Positions 15,005-16,733 of a stretch of DNA of 16,733 nucleotides are shown here, piece by piece. The stretch is from Bryobacterales bacterium (GTDB lineage: Bacteria > Acidobacteriota > Terriglobia > Bryobacterales > Bryobacteraceae). The DNA lies in assembly GCA_003132905.1 (NCBI GenBank), contig PKZC01000116.1, positions 1-16,733 of the forward strand, written 5' to 3'. Position 1 is the first letter of the stretch, and each line of letters opens with the position of its first letter. Below the pieces are notes generated by a model. The model did not search any database and was not told where the DNA came from. It was given only the letters and a program-made list of their open reading frames with translations. The position numbers and the translations under genes were made by a program.

Positions 15005-15208
15005 CTATCGTTCCTCAGAAGCCCAACGTGAGGACCGCCGTTTCATGGGCACCAGCGCCTTCTCGTCCACTGGCTCAGGTGCGAGCTGGCAGTTCAACGC
15101 GACCTCGGTGGTCTTGGAATAGAATCTACCGCGCTTGATCGTGCATAGGAAGGCCGAGTTATCTTCTGTGAGCCGGATGTAGATGCCCTGGGCGAAAAGC
15201 GTATTCAT
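15005..15208 (-). CDS. Small conserved-looking protein of unknown function (67 residues)
   Basis: I do not recognise this 67-residue protein. ATG 15208 is preceded on the minus strand by GAGGAG with a 6-base spacer, an excellent ribosome binding site, and the gene sits 16 bases upstream of the MBL-fold gene, so it is probably real and co-transcribed. The first half (IYIRLTEDNSAFLCTIKRGRFYSKTTEVALNC, in part) looks like short beta strands. The second half ends with a strongly basic tail, PMKRRSSRWASEER, which could bind nucleic acid. No signal peptide or membrane segment is seen. A sigma-54-like promoter lies about 54 bases upstream of the start. Function cannot be assigned; its position next to a hydrolase and opposite an RNA-repair gene is the only clue. 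Confidence 0.65.
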   Translation of the reverse strand: MNTLFAQGIYIRLTEDNSAFLCTIKRGRFYSKTTEVALNCQLAPEPVDEKALVPMKRRSSRWASEER

Positions 15209-15272
15209 CGTAGTCTCCTCACATTCTCCTCTGGCGTAAACTGCCGTTCATGAGAGTCTCCACACTGAACAA

Positions 15273-15288
15273 AGCAGTTGAAGTTCCA
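15273..15288 (-). promoter_or_regulatory. Sigma-54-like promoter for the 67-residue protein and MBL hydrolase genes
   Basis: The minus strand reads TGGAACTTCAACTGCT, with GG and GC 10 bases apart and 9 of 11 consensus bases. The predicted start near 15262 gives a leader of about 54 bases before ATG 15208. The two divergent -24 elements are about 20 bases apart. Confidence 0.45.
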
Positions 15289-15307
15289 TATGCAGAATCG
15301 TTGTGAC

Positions 15308-15323
15308 TGGCGCGTGACGTGCA
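15308..15323 (+). promoter_or_regulatory. Sigma-54-like promoter of the microprotein-rtcA operon
   Basis: TGGCGCGTGACGTGCA, with GG and GC 10 bases apart and 9 of 11 consensus bases. The predicted transcription start near 15334 leaves a leader of about 36 bases before ATG 15370. The E. coli rtcBA operon is transcribed by sigma-54 with the activator RtcR, which supports the call. Confidence 0.5.
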
Positions 15324-15358
15324 ATCTACATTGCGGCGCCCAATGAGCGCTGCTGGTT

Positions 15359-15363
15359 AGGAG
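15359..15363 (+). promoter_or_regulatory. Ribosome binding site AGGAG of the microprotein
   Basis: AGGAG lies 6 bases before ATG 15370, close to ideal spacing. It is the main evidence that the 26-codon frame is translated. Confidence 0.65.
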
Positions 15364-15369
15364 TGAACA

Positions 15370-15450
15370 ATGCCCAATTGGAAATATCTGCTGCTGATTC
15401 TCCTGGTATTGCTTGCGATTGCGATTCCGCTGGCAATGAGGTTCAGGTAG
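15370..15450 (+). CDS. 26-residue single-span membrane microprotein
   Basis: A 26-codon frame from ATG 15370 to TAG 15448-15450. The product begins MPNWKY, continues with an uninterrupted hydrophobic run (LLLILLVLLAIAIPLAM, about residues 7-23) and ends in RFR. This is one transmembrane helix with basic residues at both ends. AGGAG with a 6-base spacer precedes the start. The frame is first in the operon behind the sigma-54-like promoter, 10 bases before the 88-residue gene. Size and composition resemble small membrane regulators such as KdpF-type peptides, but no kdp genes are present and no similarity is claimed. It may act as a membrane-inserted regulator or be a translated leader. No known family is recognised. 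Confidence 0.55.
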   Translation: MPNWKYLLLILLVLLAIAIPLAMRFR

Positions 15451-15460
15451 TCCGTTCTCC

Positions 15461-15727
15461 ATGATGCAGAGGCCTGCCCTGCTGACATCTCCGCCCGCGA
15501 ATCAAGGGTCAGCCGCCCATGAGCAATCACTTCCATTTGTTCGGCGCCCCGTCCGCTTTCGACTCGATGGGCAGGACCACATGGTCGAGGAGGTGCTCGA
15601 TCAGTGGCATAGCCCGGATGCGACTTACTTCAAAGTACGCTCGGATGAGGGCAACACTTATGTGCTCCGTCATTTCATATCGCCACAACAAGATGCCTGG
15701 ACCTTGGAGTCCTTCCGGCAGGGCTAG
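15461..15727 (+). CDS. Small protein of unknown function upstream of rtcA (88 residues)
   Basis: An 88-residue protein whose first 27 residues are low in conservation-like features (Pro/Ala/Ser-rich). Residues 28-88 form a compact, probably beta-rich domain: RRPVRFRLDGQDHMVEEVLDQW, ATYFKVRSDEGNTYVLRHF and a terminal DAWTLESF (parts shown). This resembles small cytoplasmic proteins of the DUF6504 kind, which have a similar strand-turn pattern. I hold that assignment loosely. Two adjacent ATG codons (15461, 15464) are candidate starts and the ribosome binding site is weak, so translation may be coupled to the microprotein ending 10 bases earlier. rtcA begins 2 bases after the stop, indicating an operon. 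No signal peptide or membrane segment is visible. Confidence 0.7.
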   Translation: MMQRPALLTSPPANQGSAAHEQSLPFVRRPVRFRLDGQDHMVEEVLDQWHSPDATYFKVRSDEGNTYVLRHFISPQQDAWTLESFRQG

Positions 15728-15729
15728 AC

Positions 15730-16727
15730 ATGAAGGCTCCGACGGCCGAAAGCACCGACGCCATCGAGATCGATGGCTCGATCGGCGAAGGCGGAGGGCA
15801 GGTGCTCAGAACTTGCTTGGCCTTGTCGCTCGTAACCGGCAAGGGACTAAAGATCAGAAACATCCGTTCGCGGCGCTCAAAACCCGGTTTGATGCCACAA
15901 CACTTGAAAGCTGTGCGGGCAGCTGCAACCGTTGGAATGGCGCAAACTGAAGGCGCTCACCTCGGGTCACAGTCACTGATCTTCGAGCCCCATGGCATCC
16001 ATTCCGGGCAATTCCACTTCGACATTGGAACTGCAGGATCCACCTCACTCGTGCTTCAGACGATTCTGACGCCCCTGAGCTTCGCCAAAGAACCCTCATC
16101 AGTTACGGTCACAGGCGGGACTCATGTGCCTTGGAGCCCGTGCTTCCATTACCTCGATCTGCACTGGATTCGTTACATGCGTGCGCTCGGGTTCGATCTT
16201 CAACTCGAGATGGAAATGGCTGGTTTTTATCCACAGGGCGCCGGCATCGTTCACGCGGCCGTTCGCCCGGCCGCGCGGGTCTTGCCGATCAGCCTGATCG
16301 AGCGGGGCGCCTTGAAAAGGATCCACGGCATCTCGGCGGTCGCAAATTTGGACGTCAACGTCGCGGAGCGACAGCGGAACCAGGCTTTGAGCAGACTGGC
16401 AGACCGGTTCCCAAGCATTGAGATAATCGTCGCGCAAATGCCGTCGCGATTCCGGGGCACCATGTTATTGCTCATTGGCGAATTTGAACAATCGCAGTGC
16501 TGCTACTTCGGGATTGGCGCGCGAGGCAGGCCGGGCCGAGCGTGTCGCTGATGAAGCTGTTGACCAGCTTTTTGGAGTTCTTTGCTACCGATGGCGCAAT
16601 CGACGAGCGTTTAGCAGACCAACTCGTCTTGCCCCTAGTATTTGCGTCCGGGGTCTCGGATTTGCGCACTGCCAAAGTGACTCAGCACCTCTTAACGAAC
16701 GCCGCGGTGCTTAACAGCCCGTGTTAG
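15730..16727 (+). pseudogene. rtcA: RNA 3'-terminal phosphate cyclase, interrupted by two frameshifts
   Basis: RtcA converts RNA 3'-phosphate ends to 2',3'-cyclic phosphate with ATP (EC 6.5.1.4). The N-terminal frame gives GSIGEGGGQVLRTCLALSLV, RSKPGLMPQHLKAV, DIGTAGSTSLVLQTI, GGTHVPWSPCFHYL and GFYPQGAG, all diagnostic, then stops at 16551. Homology continues through two frame changes. AERVADEAVDQL is read after one extra G in GGG at 16533-16535. LEFFATDGAIDERLADQLVL to QHLLTN is read after one extra T in TTTTT at 16569-16573. The nucleophilic histidine (E. coli His309) is in QHLLTN, at 16686-16688, beyond both shifts. The last frame stops at 16727, about 20 residues short of the usual C-terminus, so a third defect near the window end is possible. 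The indels could be sequencing errors or real decay. Confidence 0.85.
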
Positions 16728-16733
16728 AACCCC

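Noticed and set aside
15205..15462. 85-codon minus-strand frame across the divergent promoter region
   Set aside because: It covers both sigma-54-like elements and the microprotein, has low-complexity Gln/Arg-rich content, and its 3' end overlaps the better-supported start at 15208.
1..16733. tRNA, rRNA, CRISPR array, insertion sequence or prophage signatures
   Set aside because: No cloverleaf, repeat-spacer pattern, transposase, integrase or terminal inverted repeats were recognised anywhere in the window.

Overview
The window is a moderately GC-rich bacterial segment with compact genes, frequent GTG starts and 4-base ATGA/GTGA overlaps. The mix of genes (a secreted DUF4015-type glycoside hydrolase, a polysaccharide deacetylase, a 'carbohydrate-binding V/XII'-like secreted protein, an EI-fused DhaM, Hsp20 and a BON protein) looks most like an Acidobacteriota-type soil or sediment bacterium. 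That assignment is an inference from protein character, not from a marker gene. No rRNA, tRNA, CRISPR array or insertion sequence was seen.

Layout, left to right. (1) 1-503: the 3' end of a flavin reductase-like gene converges on a 53-residue bacterial metallothionein. (2) 606-2816: an exported protein of unknown function, then a multi-spanning flippase-like (YbhN/AglD) membrane protein. (3) 2849-6994: a complete PEP-dependent dihydroxyacetone kinase, dhaK-dhaL-dhaM. Its DhaM carries EIIA, HPr and a full-length Enzyme I in one chain, so the locus encodes its whole phosphorelay from PEP to dihydroxyacetone. (4) 7084-8957, minus strand: a polysaccharide deacetylase and a DUF4015 hydrolase, translationally coupled. 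(5) 9159-13022: a secreted protein gene that is frameshifted and probably internally deleted, then a c-type cytochrome overlapping phosphoenolpyruvate synthase, ending in a strong hairpin over the ppsA stop codon. (6) 13086-14198: a BON-domain gene divergent from an hsp20 gene, which ends in a clear intrinsic terminator. (7) 14266-16733: a divergent locus. Leftward are a 67-residue unknown protein and an MBL-fold hydrolase. Rightward are a 26-residue membrane microprotein, an 88-residue small protein and RNA 3'-phosphate cyclase (rtcA).

The region most worth a second look is the right end. Two back-to-back sigma-54-like promoters (GG-N10-GC with 9 of 11 consensus bases each) drive the two arms of the rtcA/MBL locus. 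E. coli rtcBA is also sigma-54 controlled, so this fits known biology. The rightward arm begins with a 26-codon membrane microprotein that has an excellent ribosome binding site. rtcA is interrupted by two single-base homopolymer expansions, and its nucleophilic histidine lies beyond both. Weaker sigma-54-like elements precede hsp20, the BON gene, the metallothionein and the broken secreted gene, which suggests a stress-type regulon.

Three genes handle PEP or phosphohistidine transfer (DhaM, and PpsA as a PEP source). PpsA could supply the PEP that DhaM consumes, but the two are in separate transcription units and the link is inference only.
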